Of a stretch of DNA of 64,000 nucleotides, positions 42,201 to 54,200 are shown one piece after another. This stretch comes from Paracentrotus lividus (Eukaryota; Echinodermata; Echinoidea; Camarodonta; Echinidae). The notes below the pieces were generated by a model. It was not told the DNA's origin and ran no database searches. It saw only the letters and a program-made list of their open reading frames with translations. Positions within the stretch are counted from its first letter, which is position 1, and the number at the start of each line of letters is the position of its first letter. The translations under genes were made by a program, and so were the position numbers. The DNA lies in contig CALNVZ010000174.1 in assembly GCA_940671915.1 (NCBI GenBank), forward strand, positions 77,229,689 to 77,293,688, read 5' to 3'.

Positions 42201-45200
42201 GGCTGTACCCGTATATAATGGAGATGGAGTTGTGACATCAGTGTGGCACTTTCAGATACATGTACATTCCCTTTTAATATACAAGCTGTATACAAGCTGT
42301 ATACAAGCTGTATACAAGCTATATACAAGCTGTAATACAAGCTGTAATTTTTTGGTGTAAAAAAGAAAAGCCAGTCATACCAAACACGGGCGGAGGCAAG
42401 AATTCCTTTCTTTTGTAAGTGGGGGAGGGGGGGGGATGCGCTCTGCCAGTGATACCAAATATTAACAAAAATTATGTTGTTTACCTCTAAGCTAGTGGTT
42501 AATTAGCAACTCGTGTAGGGCGGAGAATGATTAGAAGGAGGATGATCAGGAGGAGCAAATTCTCCTGGTAGCACATTGATGGACTACAACCACCATAGAT
42601 TATAACTTTAATTAATTAATGATTAATTAGTGTAAGCTTAATTATTAATCAGTTATTACTAATTAAGCCCAAGAGCAACATACCTGGCCGCATGATCATG
42701 CATGCTAGCAAACAGTGCCTTTTTCTTAGCGATGTGCATTAATACTTCAGTTAAGGTTACTTTCAAGACTTGAGAGTTGCTTTAGATATAAATTATCCAG
42801 AAAGGAAATTATTCATTGATCTTTATTCTTTAGTAAAACAGTATAACCACTTAATAAATGATACAAAAAATTCATTATTGTGATTTAGCATGCAGGCAAT
42901 GGGCGAGAATTATGACTGTGGATGCATGCAGTATTAGCCTACTTATACACCAGCTTGGGGCATTTACATGTACATTTGTAGCCTCAAGATATTGCACATG
43001 TATTGTGCATCATGGATCCCAAATCACCTAATCACCTATGTGATGTTTGTGGGAAGTTGCTTTCTTCGAAATTCAGTGTGGAAAGACATAAAAATGTCAT
43101 GCATTCTTCGGACTGTAAAACTGTATTAACATGTGAACTTTGCAATAAAGTTTTCACTTCCAAGTTTAATCTTAAGCGTCACACAGACACTCAACACAAG
43201 GAACAACACTTCTCTTGTGACAGATGTGGAAAAGGATTCTCACGTCGTGATAATTTGTTACAGCATCGCAATGTTCATCTTAAAACAGTGACATTTAAAT
43301 GTGATATATGTTACAAGGAATTTGGTGTCAAATCAAACTTTACAAGACACCTTACTTGTCACAAAGAGCAACAATTTGAATGTGAATGTGGTTCGTCCTT
43401 CAGCTCCAAGAGCAATCTTTCAAGACACCAAAAACGACGTGGAAATAATGTTGCACCTGAAAGTACAAGTGCAGTAATTCCCTCTCTCATATCAGTTTGA
43501 GTGAAGAGACATAGCCTGATCAGTTAAGAGTGAGCACTTTGTCCATCAATGACATTGAACGTTTAGAGCATTCTTTTGCATGTATCCATAGAATCCACAT
43601 TTCGCCATCATTTGGCACATCCAGTGGTACCCGTCACCATTAAACACAAAAAAGTGAAATACTTCTTATCCGTAATTAATTTTTCACAGGCCACCAAACT
43701 TTGAAAATTTGGAAAAATTCTGTCAGGGACAAATTGATCAGGCTCGACAGTAAAAGTGAACCTTATTGGTAATATTAGTAAAAGTGGTCATGAAAAGGGC
43801 GAGGTCGTCCAGGCTGCTGGTTCTCTTAAAACAGCAGTAAATAGAGCTGTAATTTCCAACCTAGATTCTGAAATATCAGATACCAATCTCTATATGAAGA
43901 GTAACTTTCAGGACAGCAGATATCTTATCAGGCTTCCCTCTCTAAGAGGAGGTTTTTCTATGTTGACCAGTAGGATGTGGTAATGTGCAACAGGGATTAA
44001 TATGAAATCGTTCCAAACACAAGAAAATATTTTCTGTTACGTCTACTGGATGTAAAGGGAGAATAAATGTCAGAGAACTTACTGTAATTCTGTGGAATGT
44101 TTAGCATCAAATTATAATGCATGTGAGAACTGTTGTTGACCATTTCTAGCCAGTATTATTTCATACCGGTTTACAGATAGATGATGATGCTTTTAGAAAC
44201 CAATGAAAAAGCTGAAAACACCAAGTGCACCAATAGTCTACTTCAAATGTAGATTATAGTCCTTTTCAAGAATGATAGAGTTATAGCTATACAACTATCT
44301 TCAGATGAACTTTATTCCTACTTTTTTCATGTCACATTTACATTGCGTTATTACACTTGCAGAGAACACAGTATCTCCTGTAATATGGACATACATACAT
44401 GGCTGGAAACAAAGTTTTGAAACTATTTGAATCACCAAAGAGATTCCAGAGGTGGCATGCTTCACCCAAAAATCACAGAAAAGGCTATTTTACCACAAGT
44501 GAGGGTGTTGTATTATGGGATAGATCTTCGCAGGAAAGATAAATTATATGTTCTTGATAAAAGGGATCAAATTGCCTTGTGTCTTAACCTCGACTATTCA
44601 CTTTGCACAGCATGGAGATCACAATAACTTTACATGAGTGAAATGTTACTCAACAAAATAGTTGTCACAAAATTACTTTACTGTTATTGTTTTATTCCAA
44701 GTAACACCTGCCACAATAATTGTTATCATGACTACATATAGCTACAAGAAACATGTGCTATCAGACGGGTCAAATTAAATATAATTACGGTGCTGGATGA
44801 TGCATTTGTGATGTTTAAATCATTTATTGATAGTTGGTTTTCTTTCTATTTTATGTATAATTTTGAGTGTTATAAAATTCACTTTGGCAAAGGATACAAT
44901 TCTCAGATCATACGTACATGAAAATGAAATGCTCCAAATTTTATTGTCCGGAAAGGATATTTATTTTGCCCCTTTTCTCGTGGGCCCGGCAGCGCTGAGC
45001 AGCGTACTCAGTTGTGAAAATTATGTCTGAAGAGGCTTGCGCACATCATTTTAATTATCTTAGACCATAGAATGTTATGTATAAAAAGCTCTGAATGAGA
45101 GGAATTCAAAAATCAATATTACTCTTTCCTTGTTTCAAAGTTTGGTATTTTCCCCCATGATTTCGGGGTACACTTGGTTCCACAACATTTAATGCTCACA

Positions 45201-48200
45201 CCATATCCCATATTTAAGTGCATTTTTCTTAATCCTCAGTTATTTTCCCATCAGAAAATGTATGCTTGTATGTTTAATTGGTATAGTATGTAGAAGTTAC
45301 AGGATTTAAATGAAAGAGGACACTATTTCCATGTCGCGAAACATGTCACACAAAAAATTTTAAAATGCATGGCCTGTCAAAATTACATACACTGTACTGA
45401 ATAAATGCAACTGTTAATAAAGTCAACTGTGGCAGAAACATTTATCTAACGAGGAGACGTTTTTCCTGTTCTTTAACTATTATTGATCATCTCATTGGCC
45501 TATTCATGATTACCATATTATACTCAAATTTGAATTATATTCATTATTTTTCATTAGTTTGATCAAACTTGTCACTGCTGGATGTTTCATTCATTTGAAC
45601 TGCCCTTGAATGAAAATATTGCATTTACCACAACAGGGTCAATGAACTTGAACTGGTTTAAAAAAAGATGTTGGTCATACTAATTTCACAGCTCTATATG
45701 ATTGACAGGTTGTAACTTAGACAGGAAATACCTAGTGTGTAATTTACACCAATAGGTATGAAATTCACACAAATTAATTAACATACCATGAAAGCTTGTA
45801 AATTACAGGAGATGCGAAATGTACTAGAAATACTCAGAGTACATTTCATGGCAATAATTAGTAAACAAGGAGGAATGTAATCAACAATTAAGTTCAAAAG
45901 GTGAATAAACTTCTGAATTGAGTTTATTTACACAACAATCAGAGAAAACAATAGCACGTTAGCCTAAATGCAATGAAGCCTAGGTTATGGGACAGTAAAC
46001 CACAAAAATACACACAAAAAAAAACACAAAAAAAACAACAACACACAAACACATACACAAATATAAAGAGACAATGGAAAACTGTGGACAAAATATTTAG
46101 TGCAATTTTAAACAATTGTTGTGGCTTAGAGACAGATTCGGTTTGGGTGATGTTTTGTCTTGTGGGAGCCATAGCCGCGGGGCTTCCTGTACGCGCAACA
46201 AAGGAAAATGTACATACACACATATATACGCGCACCAAGCTCATTGCGGATTGGCTGATAGCCCTTTGGAAGCCCCCGAGTAATGGCGGGCACGTAGAGG
46301 GCTCACTTCCATGAAATGCAGCCTGAATTCGTCTATAAGCAGATTCAAAGAGATTGGACACTACCAGGTCCTTCGCATTGGTATACATGCACATTTTTTA
46401 ACTCAGGAATTATATTATACAGTCCACTCCTGTTATTACAAAGTGCTTGTGATCAAGCTAAATACCTTGTGATAACAATGCTCCAAATTTTCTTTATTTT
46501 TCATTGTCCGAAACAAAGTCCTCAAATGTGAAACAGAAATTTATTTTGCCCAATTAATCGTGGGCCAGGCAGCCACTGAGCAGCGCCAGATCGACATTGC
46601 TCTCTCCATTTCTTGTTGAACGCCAAACAGGGTACAGCAACTCCCATTTTTTAGCGTCTTTTGATACGACACGGCCAGGGATCGAACCCACGACCTCCCG
46701 ATTATGAGGCAGACGCTCTATCCACTGAGCCAACACATCGGTTATGTTATAACATAATGTTATAAAGAAATTTCATTGTATCTGTGCTCGTTATAATGAG
46801 AGTAGACTGGATAGCACTTCAAATAAATATCCCCCCCCAAAAAAAAACAAAAAAAACAAACAAACAAAAACAAAACAAAAAACAAAAAAACAACAACAAC
46901 AACAAAAAAACACATTGTTTTAATACATTGTTGTCATAGCATGAAATCAAACCTATCTGAGACCACTCTCGGGTCCCCCTGAGAAAATGTTTTGGCCAGG
47001 TGTAAACACACAAAAGCAATTTTAGCTTGCTATTAAAGGGTGGTATCTCACTTTGAGACAGATTTGCCAGCATGGCATTGTACTAGCTTTTTCCACGACG
47101 AAGTCTTTTGTGCAACGTACAAAAGGTTACATGGCACGCACAAAAGACGGATTAGCCAGCATGGCATTGTACTAGATCTGTCTCCTGTGGCCCAAAAAAT
47201 CCGTCTTGGAGACAGAGGAGACAGATCTAGTGCAAATAATATTTGGATGCAACCGGACGTAACTCAACATAAGTGTCTGTGTGACTGCAGCATGCCATAA
47301 GAGACCACATGCAGATAACCATACGGTTACATCTCAAGTGTAGGTTATCTGACGTAACACAGGCCTATCAATCATTGCACATTTTCATTATTAAACTCTC
47401 TTGGGTTTCCCCTCTTTTTATTAAAGAAACTAGATGAATCTTCGACCGCGCACGGTCGGAAGGCATGCCTCCGTTTTGCCACATCGGAAAAAAAAGGCAC
47501 GCGCATGTTGAGTATTTTACATCCATTTATACCATGACTCTTTGAGATATTGACCCCAAATCTATTAAAGTTGTATCAGCAGAATTATTTCCAACTCAGG
47601 AAGGATGGCTACTGATGTAATAAAAAGGATAAACATGCTTAAGTTGATCTGTCAAAGGTCCTTCAGAAATTGCACAAACGAGTCATTTACATAAATAACC
47701 AGTGACCTTTGATGTCCTGACCTCAAAAATCTAATCAGTTCATCTTTCCTCCCACATGACCCAAGTTTGAAGTTGATCCATAAAACGGTTCACAAGTTAC
47801 AGCAAGAACGTGCCATTTTCATGTATACAATGACGTCTGTGACCCTTGACCTTTGACTTCATGACCTCAAAATATAATAAATTCATTGTCTCTACCATAT
47901 GCACACATGACCCAAGTTTGATGTTCATCCATCAAACTGTTCTTAAGTTATCGCAAGAACAAGCCATTTTCACGTACACAAAGTCCTCTGTGGCCTTTGA
48001 ACTTTGACCTCATGACTCTAAATTCTAATCAGTTTATTGTCCGTCCCATATGCACATATGACCCAAGTTTGAAACTGATCCGTCAAACGGTTTTTAAGTT
48101 TATTACGAGAACAAGCCATTTTCATGTACACAATGACCTCTGTGACCTTTGACCTCATGACCCCAAAATCTGATAAGTTCATTGCCCCTCCCATATGTAA

Positions 48201-51200
48201 ATATGATTCAAATTTGAAGTTGATCATTCAAACGGTTCTTAAGTTATCGCAAGAACGAGAGCCATTTTCAAGTACACAATGACCTCTGTGACCTTTGACC
48301 TCATGACCCCAAAATCTAATAAGTTTATTGACCCTCATATATGCACATATGACCCAAGTTTCAAGTTTATCCCTCAAACGGTTCTTAAGTTATCGCAAGA
48401 ACGAGCCATTTTCATGTACAAAATGACCTCTGTGACCTTTGACCTCATGACCCCAAATTCTAATCAGTTCTTTGCCCCTAACATATGCATACTGTATAAG
48501 CCAATATTTTCGCGTACAGATATTTTCGCGATTTTGGACTAATTGGGGAAATTCGCGAGAGCAAAATTTCGCGATTTTGGTGATGACTTCATTACTATAA
48601 ATAGCCTTGTACTGAAGTGGAAATATTCGCGATGACCGACTCGCGAAATTCGCGAAAATAAAGTCACCGCGAAAATAACCACTTATACAGTACATGATCC
48701 AAGTTTGAAGTTGACCCGTCAAACGGTTTTTAAGTTATGGCGAGAACGAGCCATTTTCATGCATACAATGACCTCTGTGACCTTTGACCTAATGACCCCA
48801 AAGTCTAATCAGATCATTGTCCCTACCATATGCATACATGATCCAAGTTTGAAAGTGATCCGTGAAACGGTTCTTAAGTTATCGCGAGAACGAAAACGGG
48901 ACGGACGGACGGACAACCCGAAAACATAATGCCTCCGGCACCACCTTCGGTGGCGGAGGCATAAAAATGAATAAAATCTAAACTTTGGCAAAATTAACTT
49001 ACCAATTGCTGGAACATTAATGTGAAGCTCCTGACATAACTTGAGGTAAGTTTTACCAAGAACATACACATTCACCTGAAATTAAAAATAAAAGTGATAA
49101 TTATGAATATGAAAGGAATCAATAAACTATTTCAATTTTAAAAATGGATGAAAACACAGTCAAATATCATATGGGCTCTAACTTTCTACATCTAATTTCA
49201 GCATTGGTTAGTAAAACCCCTCAATGTGTATTTAGGGTGTATTATTTTGTTGCAAAAAATGAAAAATGAGGCCTGATAACTTTACAAATGCTGCCCTCTT
49301 TTGTTCAATGTTAGATAGAGACTATCCCAATGTTGTTAGTTATAAAATTAGAAAATTTAGTTTGGTATTATACCATCTTTTCATCTTTATACCCTTAAAA
49401 ACCATAACAGGCAATCATCATGAAAGGAAATGTATTATTTTAAAAGTTAAAAGTTTTGTTTTAAATTCATGCAATATGCAAACCCAATACATTATATCAA
49501 TGATTGCTCTGATGCAGATGGTGACAGCATTATGATCTTCTCCCCAAAACAACTAAGGTTTATAGGCCTAGATATAAAAAAAGGCATGCGGGCATGACAA
49601 TATACCTATACGACTACTAAAGGACGGAGCAGTCTACATATCAGATGCTCTTGCATATATTTTTAATCTATCTTTAGAAAGTGGTAGGGTTCCAGATGAA
49701 ATGAAGATAGCAAAAGTTACACCTATCCACAAGAAAGGACCTACAGACGACCGGGAAACTACAGACCAATATCTGTTTTACCAGTACTTGGTAAAATTTT
49801 TGAAAAAAATCACAAATATCCGGTTACTACAGTTTCTAGAAAAAAACAATGCATTTTATCAACACCAATATGGTTTTAGGAAGAAATACAGTACGAAATT
49901 ATCATTGATTAACTTATCCAATACAATATTAAAATCGATAGATGAGGGCAGAGCTACACTAGGAATATTCATTGACTTCAAAAAAGCATTTGATACGATT
50001 AATCATGAGGTACTTATACATAAACTCTCTCACTATGGTGTAAGGGGTCTGCCACTGAAATGGTTTAAAAATTATTTCGAAGAAAGGTATCAATTTGTTC
50101 AATGTGAGGAAATTGTGTCAAGCAAAGTGAAAATAAGATGTGGTGTCCCGCAAGGTTCAGTGTTAGGGCCAAAGTTGTTTTTACTGTATATAAATGACCT
50201 ACCATCGGCAACTAATTATTTTAATTTCAGATTATTTGCAGATGATTCTAATTTATTTCATACTTTTCCTCCTGGTCAAACCTATATTAATGCCAATGAG
50301 GTGAATATAAATATTAAAAAGGTTAATGAATGGTGTGTGGCAAATAGACTGACAATTAACTCTATGAAAACAAAATTCATGATGATTGGTAGCAGAAGGA
50401 AAATATTTACATTGAATTGGAAATAGCAGGAGAGGGAATTGAAGAGGTTGATGAAGCAACTTTTGTCGGTATAACAATTGATAAACATCTAACTTGGCGT
50501 AATCACATTCGAGCAGTTAACTCATGTATTCGTAGGAGAGTGGGCATTCTATTTAGGCTGAGACATTGTGTACCCAAATATACATTGGTATTACTGTATA
50601 AGGCATTCATAGAGCCCCATTTAACGTATGGAATTGAGGTGTGGGGAAGCACATACAAGAGTAACTTGAATTGTATATTTTACACCCAAAAAATGGCAGT
50701 TAGAGCCATCACATTCAGCCACTGGCAAGCACATACTGGGCTACTATTTAAAAACTTAAAAATCCTCAATATATTTGATATGCACCATTTATCTGTTTGT
50801 ACGTTTATGTTTGATCTGCGTAATGGTAACTTACCACGCTCTTTAATTGATTATTGTAATGTTATACAGCACAGATATTCTACGAGACAAAAAGTAGATG
50901 GACAGGTACATCTACCAAAACTTAGGACTTCTCAAGGCCAATTTTCTCTATCCTTCTTAGGCAGTACATTCTGGAATAATGTACCAGCTGATATCAAGCT
51001 AAAACCATCCAGAATCTCCTTCAGGAACTCTTTAAAAATGCATATAATAAATCAATAACAATTTGCTTCTCTATGTGTAATTTACTGTAATTTACACTTC
51101 ATAAACTATGTATCAATAGTTGGTATCTGTAACTGTATAGTCTTATGTTTATTAACATTATACTTTGTATGTAAATAATGAAGAGGGGCCAGGCTCGACT

Positions 51201-54200
51201 AGCACATGTGCTATTTTCTGGTCCCATTTACCATTTGTAATATTTTAATTATATGTATGTCATGAAATGTTATCATTGGTAAATAAATAAATAAATCAAA
51301 ATCAAATCAAACTAAGGTAATGGTTTTTGGAGAGTTAACAGCAATATGTCTTTGACGGTAGATCCACGAGAAACTCCACTAGTAAGGAAACACATGTTTA
51401 ATTTGGAAACAACTTCAGCAATTGCTAACATGCTGTTATAAATTGGATGAGGATACAACTCGACAAGGACAAATCCAAGGAATGCTCCCAATTCTGCTCC
51501 AGGGATACAATAAGAGTTATCCATCTTAGCATGATATAACAAAGTACTTTCATAGCTTACCTGTAGTAAATCACTGAGATCAAGCAACATATCTGAGCAA
51601 TATATTTGTTAAGGATAATTACAGCTCCAAAATTCTTCATCAATCTAGTCAATCAGTAATTGATTTGATAAATACATGTACATAATATTTATGAGAAATT
51701 CCATGACCACAAATTTTTATTTAACACAATACTAAGTTTTCTAAAGTACTGTATACCTTGTATGTGGCTGATTTCACGAGTTCATCTTCGCCAAAACAAG
51801 GCTATTTATATGAAAACATCACAAAAAAACGCAAAATTATCTCACTTGAATTTCCCAAACTAGTGCAAAATCGTGAAAATATCTGTACGCGAAAATATTG
51901 GCTTATGAAATAGTTAAATATATATTTCAACAGACAATGCTAAAACACTCTCAAATTATAAAACACTATTGTCTAAACAGCATTATTATTGTCACTATAC
52001 ATGTTGTTCTAGTTTATTAATTCTAACATATAATATGAAAGAATACTGGTACAGGTACATGTAAGTCAATAAACCCCAGTAAATAAAAGGATTCATTGCA
52101 TTGCAGATTCCATTTAAAGGATTTTAGTAACTTCCAAAAACAAGTGAAAAAGAGATTGAAATTAATAGAATTTTATCACTCTGACCGTAAAAACAATCTA
52201 CTGCAAGTTTCAGATCAAATGCAAGTCATTTACTATCACTATCTTAAAACAGTGAAATATCAAACGCGGCTGAGGATACGGCTGCACATGATTAATTTCT
52301 ACCGCTCCGTTGCAAGCTTAGCCGCCCGGTAGGCACGGGAACTTGACAACAGGAAATGCGGTGAAATGCACGCGGTTTTGTACAGCGTCAAGGAACGGGT
52401 TAGAAAATTTGAGTATAAAATCGTAGATATCTCGAAAGTAAAGCAAGCAAGTAGACTGCAATTTTTACGGAATACCAGACTGACCTATGTGTTCATAATC
52501 ATGTTGGCAAAATGAGCTAAATCCAATAAATTGCTATTTGAATATCATTCAATGTTACTGCATCCCTTTAAAGATGAAAATTTGAAATAACTTGTCCCAT
52601 GGACCAATAATATAAATTCCCTTGAGCATTGACAATGTGCAAAATCAGTGATCACTACCATTGTATGGATTTCTGAGAGTTACTTTGCAGAGCGCTGGTT
52701 GGTCAAGTACTGGATCATTTTATTGTCCCTCTCTTTTCAGGTATTTGCACTAAATGTCAAAAAGGAAATCATGTACATGAACAGAACATAAACACTTAAA
52801 ATTATGTTTATAAATGTAAGTGGAAATTAGACCAAAAGTTTATTAAACAAACTGTACGGGTCGCACAGAAACGTTGTTAGAGCTAACAGAGCCCCTGTTA
52901 GAACCAATAATGTCGCAGTGACGCATGATATCATACCAACTCAATTTACATCTCGGATCAACCTTTGACATCATCATCCAAAAGATGTGGCTAGGCTTAT
53001 TGCTAGTCCTCTGTAAGCGCTAACAACGTTTCTGTGCAGCCGGTGCAGGTTGTAGTCGAAATGGAATTAGACCATGTGGTTGATAATCAATAATATCAAT
53101 AATCAATATAGCTTTAGACAAAATGGCAATTTACTTATTTAACAAGACAAATTTGTTTGAAGGATACGAGGAGTACCTTCCAATCTGCAAACCAGGTAGA
53201 GACAGGCAGCCACAATATGCATGGTCTTTCTTCCTCTGGTCAGCTTCTTCTGGACGGCCATCTTGAAGAAGTTATAGGCCATGTCATTCCGATGCTGGTT
53301 TAGTTTCAACATCCCGCCTAGGTTTTGGATGTGTCTCTTACCTAGAGAAGTTATTGATGATAAAAAAAATTAATGGTTAAAGATATAAGCTTTCCATGAT
53401 CCGTCTCTCTCTCTCTCCCTCATTATATTCATTTAAATTTAAGAGACAAATAATGATTAAAATTTATTTTCAACCATGAATAATACAAAAGCATGTGTGC
53501 ATGAATATTCAAAATTTGAATGCCTTGGTCTTTTTCTTGGCAGAGTGATATTCTCAGCACCCCCAATTTCCCCCCAACCCCCCCACCGCCAACTTCAGAA
53601 GAAAATACCTTCAAGTCAAAAGAGCCTGCGCCAACAGCAACTAAAAAAAAAAGCAAAACAAATTTTGGAAGAGAAAAGTCTTTTTTTTCTCTCTCTCTGG
53701 CCTAATTCTTATGAGACCCTTCCCTCTTACCAAAATACATGCATCACCCAGTTTTCCATACAAAATTTATCCAGGTCCATTTTTAAGGAAATCCTGTATC
53801 TGCTGAACTTTAAATTACTAGTAAACGGTTGCACCATGGTATATGATATTTTTAATAAAAGCCTCCAAATTCTGATCAAGCCAAACGATATCTTGCAAAA
53901 TCTTCTCTCTTTTTTTTAAAGACCATACGGACAGTACATATCCAGACCGTTTATTACAGACTTCTCCTTGCTCTATTAAATATATTATCTCTGCATAATC
54001 TTTGTTTTGTTAAATATCATACCTGTCATATGCTCACTCTCATCCCAGTACAAAATAATGTATCTAGTCAATGCATTACTGTCTGATGAAACAAAAAAAA
54101 AAATGTTTACCATGTTGAAGCGTAACTGTTCGAGATTCCTTGCCATAGCCATGACGAAAGTTGTTACCCAATGTATGAGTCTTATCACCTTTAGGGAAAT

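Larger units (their letters stand above)
22975..49002 (-). other. BRF1: BRF1 intron 5 (about 26 kb)
   Basis: Intron between exon 5 (donor at 49002) and exon 6 (acceptor just past 22974). It contains the BTBD6-type and zinc-finger genes on the + strand plus most of the TEs in the middle of the window. Gene-free stretches with nothing recognised: about 25762-27260, 28400-28900, 31860-33040, 34300-34880, 35830-36920, 37870-39490, 43500-44950 and 45010-46530. Confidence 0.8.

Noticed and set aside
45939-46394. 151-codon minus-strand frame
   Set aside because: Part of it is Phe/Val-rich translation of a CA/A-rich simple repeat; no conserved domain or splice context.
46660-46740. Possible tRNA-Met gene
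   Set aside because: Attached body and a second fragment at 44963 identify a SINE.
47062-47250. Duplicated GCCAGCATGGCATTGTACTA segments and an AGATCTGTCTC hairpin
   Set aside because: Real short repeats, but no element boundaries, frame or second genomic copy in the window to support a call.
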